Shown here: in pieces, positions 8,958 through 17,313 of the stretch
Layout: each line of letters opens with the position of its first letter
Numbering within the stretch: the first letter of the stretch is position 1
DNA from: Emcibacter sp.
GTDB taxonomy: Bacteria; Pseudomonadota; Alphaproteobacteria; Sphingomonadales; Emcibacteraceae
Direction of reading: 5' to 3'
Assembly (NCBI RefSeq): GCF_963675455.1
Contig: NZ_OY776217.1
Coordinates: forward strand, 2,342,001 to 2,406,000
Length of the DNA: 64,000 nt
Position numbers and translations under genes: made by a program
Notes under the pieces: generated by a model
What the model saw: only the letters and a program-made list of their open reading frames with translations
Databases searched by the model: none
Told to the model about the DNA's origin: nothing

Positions 8958-9311
8958 CAGGACAAGTCTCCGGAAGAAATCTGTGCCGCCCGCAAGGATC
9001 TGATCGAGCGGGCCCGGTCGGGCAAGTTGACGGTGAGGGAAATGACCGGCGGCAGCTTCACCATCAGCAATTTGGGTCTTCGTCGGATCCAGTATTTTAC
9101 GCCGATTATTAACAGGCCCCAGATCGCCATCCTTGGCATTGGTCAGGTGGTGTGCAAGCCTGTGGCGCTGGCGGTCGATGAAATCTCTGTGCGGCCCATG
9201 CTTGGTCTTTCCCTGACCAGCGATCACCGGGTCGTTGACGGCGATCCCTCCGGTAGTTTTCTGACTTATCTGTGTGATACAATTGAGAATTCCAGAGGAA
9301 CTTTCAGTTGA
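8958..9311 (+). pseudogene. 3' fragment of a 2-oxoacid dehydrogenase E2 (acyltransferase) gene
   Basis: The frame encodes the C-terminal part of the CATALYTIC domain of a dihydrolipoyl acyltransferase: DKSPEEICAARKDLIERARS, then GGSFTISNLG and the active-site region LTSDHRVVDG. Lipoyl and subunit-binding domains and the first half of the catalytic domain are missing. The homology starts at about 8958, exactly where the AraC fragment on the other strand stops. The sequence differs clearly from the intact E2 at 26.7-28.2 kb, so it is not a copy of it. The frame has an ATG at 8907, but that would translate antisense AraC sequence first. Confidence 0.7.
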
Positions 9312-9529
9312 GGGGAAACACCGACCGGATCAGATGAGTTTCATGTTTACAGTTACTATTTGAAGACAGATCAGGGGCCATTGCTGGTCCAGGAAGCTGC
9401 CGCCATAACTATATCTTAATCATCCCTGGGATCCGGCAGGATGTCGCTCCGAAAAGTGATAGTTGAAGTGTTTTGGGGAATCCCGTCTACTGGGAATACA
9501 ACCGACAACATATAATGTGGAGGCAGAGG

Positions 9530-10726
9530 ATGGTCTATCGGGGACCCGATCAATTACCAGCGGATCGTATTGTTGATTTCGATGTTAACATGCCGCCGAA
9601 CCTTGAAAGAGGGTTCCATGAGAGCTGGCACAATTTGATCAGTTCTACGCCGCACAGGATCTTATGGACAAGGGAGAACGGTGGTCACTGGATTGTAACG
9701 GACGGCGCCCTGCTTCATGAATTTTTCCGGCAACCGGACCGGCTTTCCAACAAAGTCCTTTTTGTGCCCCGCAAAACCGCAGAACTGCACCAGCTTATAC
9801 CAACGACCCTGGACCCGCCGGAACATACCCCCTATCGCAATCTGCTGAATAAGGCCCTGTCACCCGGAACGGTGCGTCGCGTATCCGGTCAGGTTCGTCA
9901 GGTCTCGGCTGAGCTTATTGACAGTTTTGCAGGTCGGGGAGAATGTGACTTCATTGCTGAATACAGCAGTCTGTTTCCGATCCGCATCTTTATGTCGCTG
10001 GTGGATTTGCCGGAAGAGGATGTGGACAGGCTTAAATACTGGTGTGATGCCCTTGTTCGCCCGAACCCGGACTTGTCTTTCAATGATGCAACGGCGTTAC
10101 TGGTTGAATACATGCTGCCGATTGTTCGCAGCAGGCAGGGCGGGGCCGGTGGCGAGGATCTGCTATCGGAATTGATGACAGGTGAGGTGGATGGTCAGAG
10201 GATCACAGAAGAAAGTGCGCTCAAGCTTGCCATTCAGATACTCATTGCCGGTCTGGATACAGTGGTCAACATTCTCGGCTTTATCTGGCTTTATCTGGCC
10301 AGAACACCCGAGGTCCAGAAGCAGATTGCAGAAGCCGGAGACAGGATCGGGTTCGTGGAGGAACTGGTTCGTCGTTTTCCGGTGGTGTCCATCGCCCGGC
10401 TGGCCCAGGAAGATATTCAGGTCGATGATGTGATCATAAGGGCGGATGATGTTGTGGCAATGCCGACCATGGCTCACGGTCTCGATCCCAAGGCCAATGT
10501 CTGTCCCATGCAGGTGGATTTTGAACGGGCAAAGAAAAGCCATTCGACCTTCGGGGCGGGGCCGCATCGCTGCCCGGGTGCCCATCTGGCGAGAACGGAA
10601 ATACTTGCCACTCTTGATGCCTGGTTCGACCGTATTCCGGCTTTCCGTTATGACGGTGACGGGCTTCCGAAGATGCATGGTGGCATAGTCGGCACCATGG
10701 AGAACCTGCCGTTACGCTGGGACTGA
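9530..10726 (+). CDS. Cytochrome P450, CYP101-like (P450cam relative)
   Basis: A 398-residue soluble class I P450 that hydroxylates a small hydrophobic substrate using electrons from a ferredoxin. Seen: WTRENGGHWIVTDG (46-59) and PIRIFMSLVDLPEED (150-164), both close to P450cam; I-helix oxygen-activation motif AGLDT (240-244); ExxR at E278-R281; haem-ligand loop FGAGPHRCPG with C348. The P450cam camphor-contacting Tyr96 corresponds to H87 here, as in CYP101B1, which prefers norisoprenoids such as ionones. The start was chosen at 9530 because GGAGG lies 6 nt upstream; an in-frame ATG at 9473 has no such site. No ferredoxin reductase gene is adjacent. It is followed convergently by an MDR reductase. 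Confidence 0.93.
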   Translation: MVYRGPDQLPADRIVDFDVNMPPNLERGFHESWHNLISSTPHRILWTRENGGHWIVTDGALLHEFFRQPDRLSNKVLFVPRKTAELHQLIPTTLDPPEHTPYRNLLNKALSPGTVRRVSGQVRQVSAELIDSFAGRGECDFIAEYSSLFPIRIFMSLVDLPEEDVDRLKYWCDALVRPNPDLSFNDATALLVEYMLPIVRSRQGGAGGEDLLSELMTGEVDGQRITEESALKLAIQILIAGLDTVVNILGFIWLYLARTPEVQKQIAEAGDRIGFVEELVRRFPVVSIARLAQEDIQVDDVIIRADDVVAMPTMAHGLDPKANVCPMQVDFERAKKSHSTFGAGPHRCPGAHLARTEILATLDAWFDRIPAFRYDGDGLPKMHGGIVGTMENLPLRWD

Positions 10727-10753
10727 CGGAAAGAGGTTTTAAAAAACGGAAGG

Positions 10754-11758
10754 TCAGAGTTTGACAATGACTTTGCCTATATTGGCGCCGGTAAACAGCT
10801 TGGCGTAAGCCACCAGCATGTTTTCCAAACCCTGGGTTTCGTCAAAAGGCATGGTGACTTTGCCTGCCTCAAGCCATGTTTTGAGCTGAGCGGTCAGTTG
10901 ATTACCAATTTCAAAGAAATCAGGACAGAGAAAGCCACGCACGGTCAGGCGTTTCATCAGGATCTGGTCGAAATTGGACGGGCCTGGCAACCGTCCACCT
11001 TCAGCGTAGCTGGCGATCAGGCCGCAAACGGCGATACGCCCATGCAGGGCCATGTTGGGCAGGACGGCATCCAGAATCGGGCCGCCGACATTGTCAAAAT
11101 AGACATCAATGCCGCCCTCGATTTTTTCAAGTTCTGAGGCGACATCGGAATTTTTATAATCGACGGCACCGTCAATTCTCAGGCTGTCAGTAAGAAATGC
11201 GCATTTTTCAGGGCCACCGGCTAGACCATAAACTTTGGCACCCATGACTTTTGCAATCTGGCAGGCCAGGATACCGGTCGCCCCGGCGGCGGCGGACACG
11301 AGTACCGTATCGCCGGCTTGTGTATTTGCCACTTCCCGCAGGCCGAGGAGGGCAGTCCAGCCATTCAGACCCACCACGCCGAAATGCTGACGGGGATCGG
11401 AAACATTTTCATCCATTATGCGCAAGTCGGAGAGTTCCGGCTTGACCAGAGAATAGTCTGCCCATTGACCGAAACAGCGTACAAAATCGCCTTCCTTGAA
11501 GGCCGTGTGCCGGGAAGCGACAACCCGGCCGAGGCCAAGCCCCATCATGGGGGAGTCCAGCGGCAGCGGTGGTTGATATGAATCTGTCCGCGGTGTCATC
11601 CACATACGCGTTCCCGCGTCAAGGGAGAGATATTCATTTTTGATCAGGACTTCGCCATCGCCTGTCTCGGCCAGCGGTGCGGTTTCAAGTGACAGGGCGG
11701 ATTCGAAGTCATTACCCTCGGGGTATTTGTTCAGTTTCCAGAAACGGTTTGTTACCAT
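10754..11758 (-). CDS. MDR-superfamily NADP-dependent oxidoreductase (PTGR-like)
   Basis: A 334-residue zinc-independent medium-chain reductase of the leukotriene B4 dehydrogenase/prostaglandin reductase group, which reduces alpha,beta-unsaturated ketones or oxidises alcohols with NADP(H). Seen: an N-terminal GroES-like domain without structural zinc cysteines, and the nucleotide-binding loop VSAAAGATGILACQIAK (about 152-168), followed by GLAGGPEKC and YFDNVGG, all typical of this group. It lies 18 nt downstream of a SnoaL-like gene in a two-gene operon. A second member of the same family is encoded at 32.6-33.6 kb. It probably acts on an enone intermediate of the local pathway. Confidence 0.88.
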   Translation of the reverse strand: MVTNRFWKLNKYPEGNDFESALSLETAPLAETGDGEVLIKNEYLSLDAGTRMWMTPRTDSYQPPLPLDSPMMGLGLGRVVASRHTAFKEGDFVRCFGQWADYSLVKPELSDLRIMDENVSDPRQHFGVVGLNGWTALLGLREVANTQAGDTVLVSAAAGATGILACQIAKVMGAKVYGLAGGPEKCAFLTDSLRIDGAVDYKNSDVASELEKIEGGIDVYFDNVGGPILDAVLPNMALHGRIAVCGLIASYAEGGRLPGPSNFDQILMKRLTVRGFLCPDFFEIGNQLTAQLKTWLEAGKVTMPFDETQGLENMLVAYAKLFTGANIGKVIVKL

Positions 11759-11776
11759 AGTTGATGTTCGCTTCCG

Positions 11777-12193
11777 TCAGTCGAGCGGGGTACCGGTTGC
11801 TTTGGCAATGGCAGCTGTGTCAAAATAATAGGGTGTAATGCCGCAGATTTTGTCTCCGCGCAGATGAAAGACTTCAGTTATTTTCATGGCCAGACGTTCG
11901 CCGTTATGGCGGGAGGTCGCATGGAATGTCAGCAGGCACACAACATTATTCTCGGAAATGGTCATGTCATGGAATTCCAGATCAGGATCTTCCCAGAATT
12001 CGAAGACATGAGTATAGAGACGTTGTAGGGAATTCTTGCCGTTGAAGGTGCCACCAAAAGGCAGACTATCGGCCTCTATAATACAGAAATCGTCGGTCAG
12101 TTGTTCTTCAACCTCGTCCCATTTGCCTGCTGCCGTGAGCTCGTACAGGTGGTTAATCTGGTTTTTGATCTGATTGTAAAGGTTCGTATCCAT
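11777..12193 (-). CDS. SnoaL/NTF2-fold small protein
   Basis: A 138-residue cone-shaped alpha+beta (NTF2-like) protein: an N-terminal helix (IKNQINHLYELTAAGKWDEV), then the strands ADSLPFGGTFNGKNSLQRLY and VVCLLTFHATSRHNGERLAM. This fold hosts ketosteroid isomerases, polyketide cyclases, dehydratases and also non-enzymes; no family-specific catalytic residues could be assigned here. It is the first gene of an operon with the MDR reductase and is divergent from three SDR genes. An isomerase or dehydratase role on a cyclic intermediate is inference from context. Confidence 0.75.
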   Translation of the reverse strand: MDTNLYNQIKNQINHLYELTAAGKWDEVEEQLTDDFCIIEADSLPFGGTFNGKNSLQRLYTHVFEFWEDPDLEFHDMTISENNVVCLLTFHATSRHNGERLAMKITEVFHLRGDKICGITPYYFDTAAIAKATGTPLD

Positions 12194-12311
12194 TCTGAAA
12201 GTTCCTGTTTGCCGGTTAATGGTCGTGTTATGACGAAGTCAGCCACGTTCAGTTTAAAAAACGGCATGGGTCAAAGTAGAGTTTAATACTGGGTTTCGGA
12301 GGGCTTAAAGT

Positions 12312-12333
12312 CACCTGTGAAATTCAACAGGTG
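12312..12333. promoter_or_regulatory. Inverted repeat CACCTGT-N8-ACAGGTG in a divergent promoter
   Basis: A perfect 7-bp inverted repeat (12312-12318 and 12327-12333, centres 15 bp apart) in the 251-nt gap between the SnoaL/MDR operon and the three-SDR operon. The arm spacing and symmetry fit a dimeric repressor or activator site. No T-run follows, so it is not a terminator. Which regulator binds is unknown. Confidence 0.4.
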
Positions 12334-12444
12334 TAACATAGTCATATGTGGAAGAAGATGGGGGCGGAAGTGCAGGGGATTCTTGCGCGAATTCCCGTTG
12401 CAGCAGCCGTACTGTGGCAGGCTGAAATGAAAGGAATAAAAATC

Positions 12445-13251
12445 ATGACACAGCTGGGAAGGCTTGATGGACGGGTGGTCTTGGTTTCAGGCGCCCTCAG
12501 GGGGATCGGCAGGGCTATAGCCGAATGCCTTGCGGCAGAGGGGGCGACAACAATTCTGACCGATCTGGATGCGGAAGACACTGCTGAAGTGGCAAACGCC
12601 TTGGAGACAATTGCCGGCGCCCATTATATCCGACTGGATGCAACACAGGAAGAACAATGGAAGGCAGCTGCCGAACATGTTGAGGCGGATTTCGGTCGCC
12701 TTGATGTCCTGGTGAATAATGTGGGTGCGGACCTGACCGGCAAGGTTCAGGATCTGGAGCTTGAAGCCTGGCACCGGTTAATGTCGCTTAATCTGGACTC
12801 TGTTTTTCTGGGGACCAAATATTTCTTTGCCCTTCTGGAAAAGGCCGGAAAACTGACCCCCTACGGTTCGAGCATTATCAATATCAGTTCCATTATGGGT
12901 ATTGTCGGTCTTGGTGAGGTGTCCGCCTACAATGCCTCCAAGGGTGCAGTGCGTCTGTTTACCAAGTCAAATGCTCTTGAATTTGCTGAAAATGGTACAC
13001 CGATCCGGGTCAATAGCGTTCATCCCGGTTTTGTCGAAACGCCGTTGCTACATAAGGGAATGGAAAAATGGGCCGCCCGGGCCGGTACGACGGCGCAGGC
13101 GCTGATTGATGCGATGGCTGAGGGTACACCGGTCAAACGATTGGCCCAACCGGTTGAAATTGGCAAGGTCGTGGCCTTCCTCGCCTGTGATGACAGTAGT
13201 TATATGACCGGAAGTGAAGTGGTCGTCGACGGTGGCTGGACAGCCCGCTAG
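12445..13251 (+). CDS. Short-chain dehydrogenase/reductase (first of three in tandem)
   Basis: A 268-residue classical SDR. Seen: Rossmann cofactor loop SGALRGIG (about 14-21), NNVG in strand 4, catalytic Ser in INISSIMG, Tyr-x3-Lys in YNASKGAV, and the C-terminal GSEVVVDGG. An acidic residue after strand 2 (TDLDA) suggests NAD(H) preference. The start at 12445 (MTQLGR) was chosen because GGAA precedes it and typical SDRs begin about here; an upstream in-frame ATG at 12346 would add an atypical extension. The next SDR follows after 14 nt. It probably oxidises a hydroxyl introduced by the P450 or another oxygenase. Confidence 0.9.
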   Translation: MTQLGRLDGRVVLVSGALRGIGRAIAECLAAEGATTILTDLDAEDTAEVANALETIAGAHYIRLDATQEEQWKAAAEHVEADFGRLDVLVNNVGADLTGKVQDLELEAWHRLMSLNLDSVFLGTKYFFALLEKAGKLTPYGSSIINISSIMGIVGLGEVSAYNASKGAVRLFTKSNALEFAENGTPIRVNSVHPGFVETPLLHKGMEKWAARAGTTAQALIDAMAEGTPVKRLAQPVEIGKVVAFLACDDSSYMTGSEVVVDGGWTAR

Positions 13252-13265
13252 GAATAGGAAAAAAG

Positions 13266-14048
13266 ATGTCTCCATTTGATCTCACTGATACCGTATCGCT
13301 TGTTACCGGGGCAACAGGTGGAATTGGCCGTGCTACCTGCAAAGCCCTGGCAGATGCCGGGTCGCGTGTAATTGCGTCCGACCTCGCCGTACGCGCCGAT
13401 GTGGAGGGGGCCGTTGAATATCGAAACCTTGATGTGACTGATGAAGCTGCCTGGTCAAATCTGATTACTCATATAACTTCCCAATATGGTCGCCTGGACA
13501 ACCTGGTGAATAATGCCGGCATTTCAGTAACAAACTCGATCGCAGCGACTTCACTTGAGGAATGGCGAAAATGCCAGGCAATCAATGTGGAAGGGCTGTT
13601 TCTGGGAACCAGGACTGCGGCGGAAATTCTTGCAAAAAGCGGTGCAGATCGCCGGGGCGGTTCTTCCATCGTCAACCTGTCATCAGTCGGCGGCCTAAAA
13701 GGGGCAGCCTATATGGCAGCCTATTGCACAAGCAAGGGGGCCGTGCGATTGTTTACCAAAAGCGCTGCGGCGGAATATGCCATGCTTCAGAAACCGATCC
13801 GGGTGAACAGTGTGCATCCCGGCGGTATCGATACAGGTATGATGGATGAAATTTATGCTCGCTACGTCGAGGAGAGTCTTTTCCCGGATGAGGAAACAGC
13901 CCGCACGATTGTGTCGGCCGGTCACGCCATGGGACGTATGGGCGAGCCTGAGGAAATATCGGCCGGTATTGTATACCTCTGCTCACCCGGGGCCAGCTTT
14001 GTGACCGGTTCCGAACTGGTGATCGATGGCGGTATGACGGCACGTTAG
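13266..14048 (+). CDS. Short-chain dehydrogenase/reductase (second of three)
   Basis: A 260-residue classical SDR. Seen: TGATGGIG cofactor loop (about 16-23), SDLA after strand 2 (Asp, NAD preference), NNAG, catalytic Ser in VNLSSVGG, YCTSK with Tyr and Lys, and GSELVIDGG near the end. Only about 14 nt separates it from the preceding SDR and 19 nt from the next, so all three are in one operon. The substrate loop between the active site and C-terminus (residues 195-215) differs from its neighbours, suggesting a separate substrate rather than redundancy. Confidence 0.9.
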   Translation: MSPFDLTDTVSLVTGATGGIGRATCKALADAGSRVIASDLAVRADVEGAVEYRNLDVTDEAAWSNLITHITSQYGRLDNLVNNAGISVTNSIAATSLEEWRKCQAINVEGLFLGTRTAAEILAKSGADRRGGSSIVNLSSVGGLKGAAYMAAYCTSKGAVRLFTKSAAAEYAMLQKPIRVNSVHPGGIDTGMMDEIYARYVEESLFPDEETARTIVSAGHAMGRMGEPEEISAGIVYLCSPGASFVTGSELVIDGGMTAR

Positions 14049-14067
14049 AATTTGAAGGGATAGTGAA

Positions 14068-14850
14068 ATGACAGACAGACTGAAAGGCAAGGTGGCCCTG
14101 GTGACCGGTGGTACGAATGGCATCGGCGAAGCAACTGTGCGCGGCTTTGTGGCCCAGGGAGCGAAAGTGGTCTTTACCGGTAACAACGAAGCCGCCGCGG
14201 AAAAGATATCTAGTGAAACCGGCGCTGTTTTTGTAAAGCACAGCGTGCAGGATGGCGACGGCTGGAAAGAGGTCATGAAGGCGATAGAGGATAACTTCGG
14301 CAGACTGGATATCGCTTTTGCCAACGCGGGAATTCACAGCGGTGACAGCGATATTGAAACAGTGTCGCTGGAAGCCTGGAAGAATATTGTCGACGTGAAT
14401 CTGACCGGCTCCATGCTGACTTGTCAGAACGCCATCTCCCTGATGAAGAAAAATCCAGAAGGCCCCGGCGGATCGATTATTATCAACAGTTCGATCAATG
14501 GTATTCTGGCGCTGGCGGGGGATGTGACCTATTCCACCACCAAAGGTGCCCTGCGCCTTCTGGCGAAGTCGGTAGCAGTACATTGCGCCAAGGCGAAACT
14601 GAATATCCGTTGTAACACTATTCATCCGGGTGTTGTTGAGACCCCGCTGATCAAAGGGGCCATAGAAGGTGCACCGGATCCGAAAGCCGCCAGGGCCATG
14701 CTGGAAAATGTCTCCCCTATGGGGCGTCTTGGGCAGTCCGAGGAAATTGTTTCCCTGGTGGTCTATCTTGGTTCAGATGAGTCACGCTTTGTGACAGGCG
14801 CAGAGATGGTCATAGACGGCGGTTCAACGGCGGGATTGCCGGGCGTGTGA
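14068..14850 (+). CDS. Short-chain dehydrogenase/reductase (third of three)
   Basis: A 260-residue classical SDR: cofactor loop TGGTNGIG (about 13-20), NAG motif as ANAG, catalytic Ser in INSSING, YSTTKGAL with Tyr and Lys, and GAEMVIDGG. After strand 2 the sequence reads TGNN, lacking the Asp of its neighbours, so cofactor preference may differ (NADP possible). It is the last gene of the three-SDR operon; a hairpin follows three nt after the stop codon. Confidence 0.9.
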   Translation: MTDRLKGKVALVTGGTNGIGEATVRGFVAQGAKVVFTGNNEAAAEKISSETGAVFVKHSVQDGDGWKEVMKAIEDNFGRLDIAFANAGIHSGDSDIETVSLEAWKNIVDVNLTGSMLTCQNAISLMKKNPEGPGGSIIINSSINGILALAGDVTYSTTKGALRLLAKSVAVHCAKAKLNIRCNTIHPGVVETPLIKGAIEGAPDPKAARAMLENVSPMGRLGQSEEIVSLVVYLGSDESRFVTGAEMVIDGGSTAGLPGV

Positions 14851-14880
14851 AAAATGCCTCTCCCAATGTAGGAGAGGCAT
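14851..14880 (-). terminator. Hairpin terminator between convergent SDR and ABM genes
   Basis: A perfect 10-bp stem (ATGCCTCTCC at 14854-14863, GGAGAGGCAT at 14871-14880) with a 7-nt loop. On the minus strand the stem is followed by TTTT, fitting a rho-independent terminator for the leftward operon ending at 14901. It also lies immediately after the rightward SDR operon and may slow transcription in both directions. Confidence 0.75.
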
Positions 14881-14900
14881 CATTCAGCTTTCAAAATAAA

Positions 14901-15194
14901 TCAGAATTTTTGGGTCGAGCTGACCTGGTGAAGACTTACGTCATTGCTGTATTTTCCGTCAAAATCCGACAGCAGCTTGACGATGGCAGGCTGTGCCAGA
15001 TGTACTTCCAGTGCAGCCTGGTCACGCCAGCCCTCCATGGCGACAATGCTGCAGCCCTTCTCATCTTCCATTGCCATATGATAAAACAGGCAGCCGTCTT
15101 CCGCGCGGGAAGGTTCAACCAGCTCCTTTAGCCGGGCATAGAGAGCAGGAAGGGTTTCCTTGTCGGTTTTGATTGTGCCGGTGATAACGATCAT
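14901..15194 (-). CDS. Antibiotic biosynthesis monooxygenase (ABM) domain protein
   Basis: A 97-residue dimeric ferredoxin-like protein of the ABM/YgiN type. Seen: MIVITGTIKTDKETLPALYA, then CLFYHMAMEDEKGCSIVAME and a final helix HLAQPAIVKLLSDF, the usual order. Members include cofactor-independent quinol monooxygenases and stress proteins of unknown activity. It is the last gene of a leftward operon after an acyl-CoA ligase and a SnoaL-fold gene. A role in cofactor-free oxidation of an enol or quinol intermediate is possible but unproven. Confidence 0.8.
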   Translation of the reverse strand: MIVITGTIKTDKETLPALYARLKELVEPSRAEDGCLFYHMAMEDEKGCSIVAMEGWRDQAALEVHLAQPAIVKLLSDFDGKYSNDVSLHQVSSTQKF

Positions 15195-15237
15195 CGGGAG
15201 TCCTTTTTTGTTGATCTCAGATGTTTACGGAGCGGGC

Positions 15238-15660
15238 TCAGGTCTGGTGACGTACCCGGAAGGTGCGCTGTTTCAGCAGCCATTTTCCGTTCCGTTTCAC
15301 TAGTTTGTCGTTATATTCACCACGCGCCCGCTTGTCCTTGCCGGTTTCCGGATCGTCATAGACTTCGGAAATATAGGCTCGAGCCGCGGCAGTATCCCCA
15401 TCAACCCGGATCATACCGATACTGACGCTGAAACTCAGCTTGGGGTAGTTGGGCATGGCGGTGCGCCACATGTCCACAATGGCCTTTTTGCCGGCAACAG
15501 TGCCCAGTTCAGGATAGTCCGGCAGATCCCACTGGCTGTCATCAGCCCACAGGGAAGCCCAGGTTTCTTCATCATACTGGTTGACGGCGTCAGCATATGT
15601 TTCAAGCACTTCGCGGATCGCCATGCGATCTTCCAGTGGTCCGGTGAAATTCTTGGTCAT
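15238..15660 (-). CDS. SnoaL/NTF2-fold small protein
   Basis: A 140-residue NTF2-like protein: helix RMAIREVLETYADAVNQYDE, WASLWADDSQWDLPD, GKKAIVDMWRTAM, then the strand pair VDGDTAAARAYISEVYDD and WLLKQRTFRVR. The layout resembles the SnoaL_4 / scytalone-dehydratase-like and dioxygenase-beta-like NTF2 groups. The start was placed at 15660 because AAGGA lies just upstream; a start at 15693 would add eleven atypical residues. It sits between an acyl-CoA ligase (78 nt upstream) and the ABM gene (43 nt downstream). Its function (isomerase, dehydratase or structural partner) cannot be read from sequence. Confidence 0.82.
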   Translation of the reverse strand: MTKNFTGPLEDRMAIREVLETYADAVNQYDEETWASLWADDSQWDLPDYPELGTVAGKKAIVDMWRTAMPNYPKLSFSVSIGMIRVDGDTAAARAYISEVYDDPETGKDKRARGEYNDKLVKRNGKWLLKQRTFRVRHQT

Positions 15661-15738
15661 GTGCCATCCTTTTTTGTTATTTTGCCATACCATATTCTAG
15701 GATTTCTCTGGATGAATGATACTCGCGAAAACCACAGG

Positions 15739-17313
15739 TTAGTAATACTTTTCCCTGAGCAATCGCCGCAAAACCTTGCCTGACGGGTTACGGGGCAGGC
15801 TGTCTGTAAAATCTATGGATTTCGGTGTTTTGTAGCCGGCGATCCTTTTCCGCGCAAAAGCAATAAGCTCAGCGGGATCCGGGGTGCAGCCCTCGACCGG
15901 AACGACGATCGCCTTGACGGCTTCCCCCCATTTGGGATCGGGCACACCGATAACGGCTACGTCGCTGACGTCGGGATGGCTGTAAAGCGCGTTTTCCACT
16001 TCAGCCGGATAAACATTCTCCCCGCCGGTGATGATCATGTCCTTGATCCGATCGGCCAGGTAGATATAGCCGTCCTCATCCATCCGACCGGCATCTCCGG
16101 TACGCAGCCAGCCGTCGCTGTCTATGGTATCGGCAGTGGCTTCCGGCAGGTTGTGATAACCCGCGAAGTTTGCAGGAGAACGGGTTGCAATCTCCCCGAC
16201 ATTGCCGCAGGGCAGGGTGTTGCCATCAGGATCAATAATTTTGATTTCCACACCAGGCAGGGGGATGCCTACACTGCGCATGCGTTCGTTACCCGCCGGG
16301 TCATGGTCTTCGGGCGGCAGCCCGACAACGGTGCCGGCGGTTTCCGTCATGCCGTACATCTGGGCGAAACCGCAACCAAACACCCTGATGGCCTGACGCA
16401 TCAGGTCCAGCGGGATGGCTGATCCACCATAGCATATATATTTCAGAAAACTGAAATCGGTATGTTCTGCATCGGGATGATCGCAGACGATCCGCATAGC
16501 TGTGGGAACCAGCATGATTTTGGTGATTTTATAAGAGACCAGAAGATCAAAGACTTTTGCCGGATCAAGCTCCCGGACAATGACACCCTTGGCTCCGTGC
16601 TGGAGGGTCCAGAGGCCCCAGCCGCTGCCGCTGATATGAAAGACAGGCATGGCGATCAGGCTGACATCCTGTGCTGTCCAGCGATACCATTCAGGCATTT
16701 CGTCAGCTGCCATATTGCTCCGCAGGCCGAGCAGGCTGCGGTTGGTGAGGAGAGCCCCCTTGGGATTGCCCGTTGTTCCCGACGTATACAGTTGCAATAC
16801 CGTGCCATCGTATGCGGCGTCACGACAGGGGTCCTGGTCGCTGTGGGCATTCCGCCAGTTCTTAAATGACTGATGGCCCTTTGTTTCTTCGGTGGTAATG
16901 ACCGGAATGGAAAGTTTTGTATCCAGCCGGTCCAGAAACTCAGGATCACACAGGATAAACCCGGGGGCGCAGTCGCCCATGATATAGGCGACTTCAGGCG
17001 GGGCAAGCCGCCAGTTCACGGGAATCAGGATAACCCCGGCCTTGGCCGCACCAAACCAGTATTCAAAATAACAATCACTGTTCTTGCCGAGAAAGGCGAT
17101 CCGGTCGCCGGGTTCCAGGCCGGCGTCGATCAATCCGTTGGCAACCTGGTTGCTGTGTCTGTCGAAATCCCGATAGTTTGTCTCCCGTCCTTCAAAAATC
17201 AAAGCAAGATTGTCCGGCGTTTCCGCGGCATGGAAACGCACCATGTCTGCGATGCTCCTGTGAGAGGACGGATTTTGCCCCCGGGTCTGTGATGTGGGTT
17301 CTGTATTATTCAT
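15739..17313 (-). CDS. AMP-forming acyl-CoA synthetase
   Basis: A 524-residue ANL-superfamily ligase that activates a carboxylic acid with ATP and CoA. Seen: P-loop motif YTSGTTGNPKGALL (about 176-189), MYGMTE, the hinge-region GWLRTGDAG and YLADRIKDMIITGGENVYP, and the C-terminal catalytic lysine in LPRNPSGKVLRR. Length is normal for medium- or long-chain or cyclic-acid ligases. It is the first gene of a leftward operon (ligase, SnoaL-like, ABM) and is divergent from an SDR/ThuA operon. It probably activates an acid made by the oxidative enzymes encoded nearby. A second ligase is at 61.6-63.1 kb. Confidence 0.92.
   Translation of the reverse strand: MNNTEPTSQTRGQNPSSHRSIADMVRFHAAETPDNLALIFEGRETNYRDFDRHSNQVANGLIDAGLEPGDRIAFLGKNSDCYFEYWFGAAKAGVILIPVNWRLAPPEVAYIMGDCAPGFILCDPEFLDRLDTKLSIPVITTEETKGHQSFKNWRNAHSDQDPCRDAAYDGTVLQLYTSGTTGNPKGALLTNRSLLGLRSNMAADEMPEWYRWTAQDVSLIAMPVFHISGSGWGLWTLQHGAKGVIVRELDPAKVFDLLVSYKITKIMLVPTAMRIVCDHPDAEHTDFSFLKYICYGGSAIPLDLMRQAIRVFGCGFAQMYGMTETAGTVVGLPPEDHDPAGNERMRSVGIPLPGVEIKIIDPDGNTLPCGNVGEIATRSPANFAGYHNLPEATADTIDSDGWLRTGDAGRMDEDGYIYLADRIKDMIITGGENVYPAEVENALYSHPDVSDVAVIGVPDPKWGEAVKAIVVPVEGCTPDPAELIAFARKRIAGYKTPKSIDFTDSLPRNPSGKVLRRLLREKYY

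Noticed and set aside
8730..9227. A single 165-residue minus-strand protein across the AraC fragment
   Set aside because: Its first half is merely the antisense of an acyltransferase sequence; only the C-terminal part is AraC-like.
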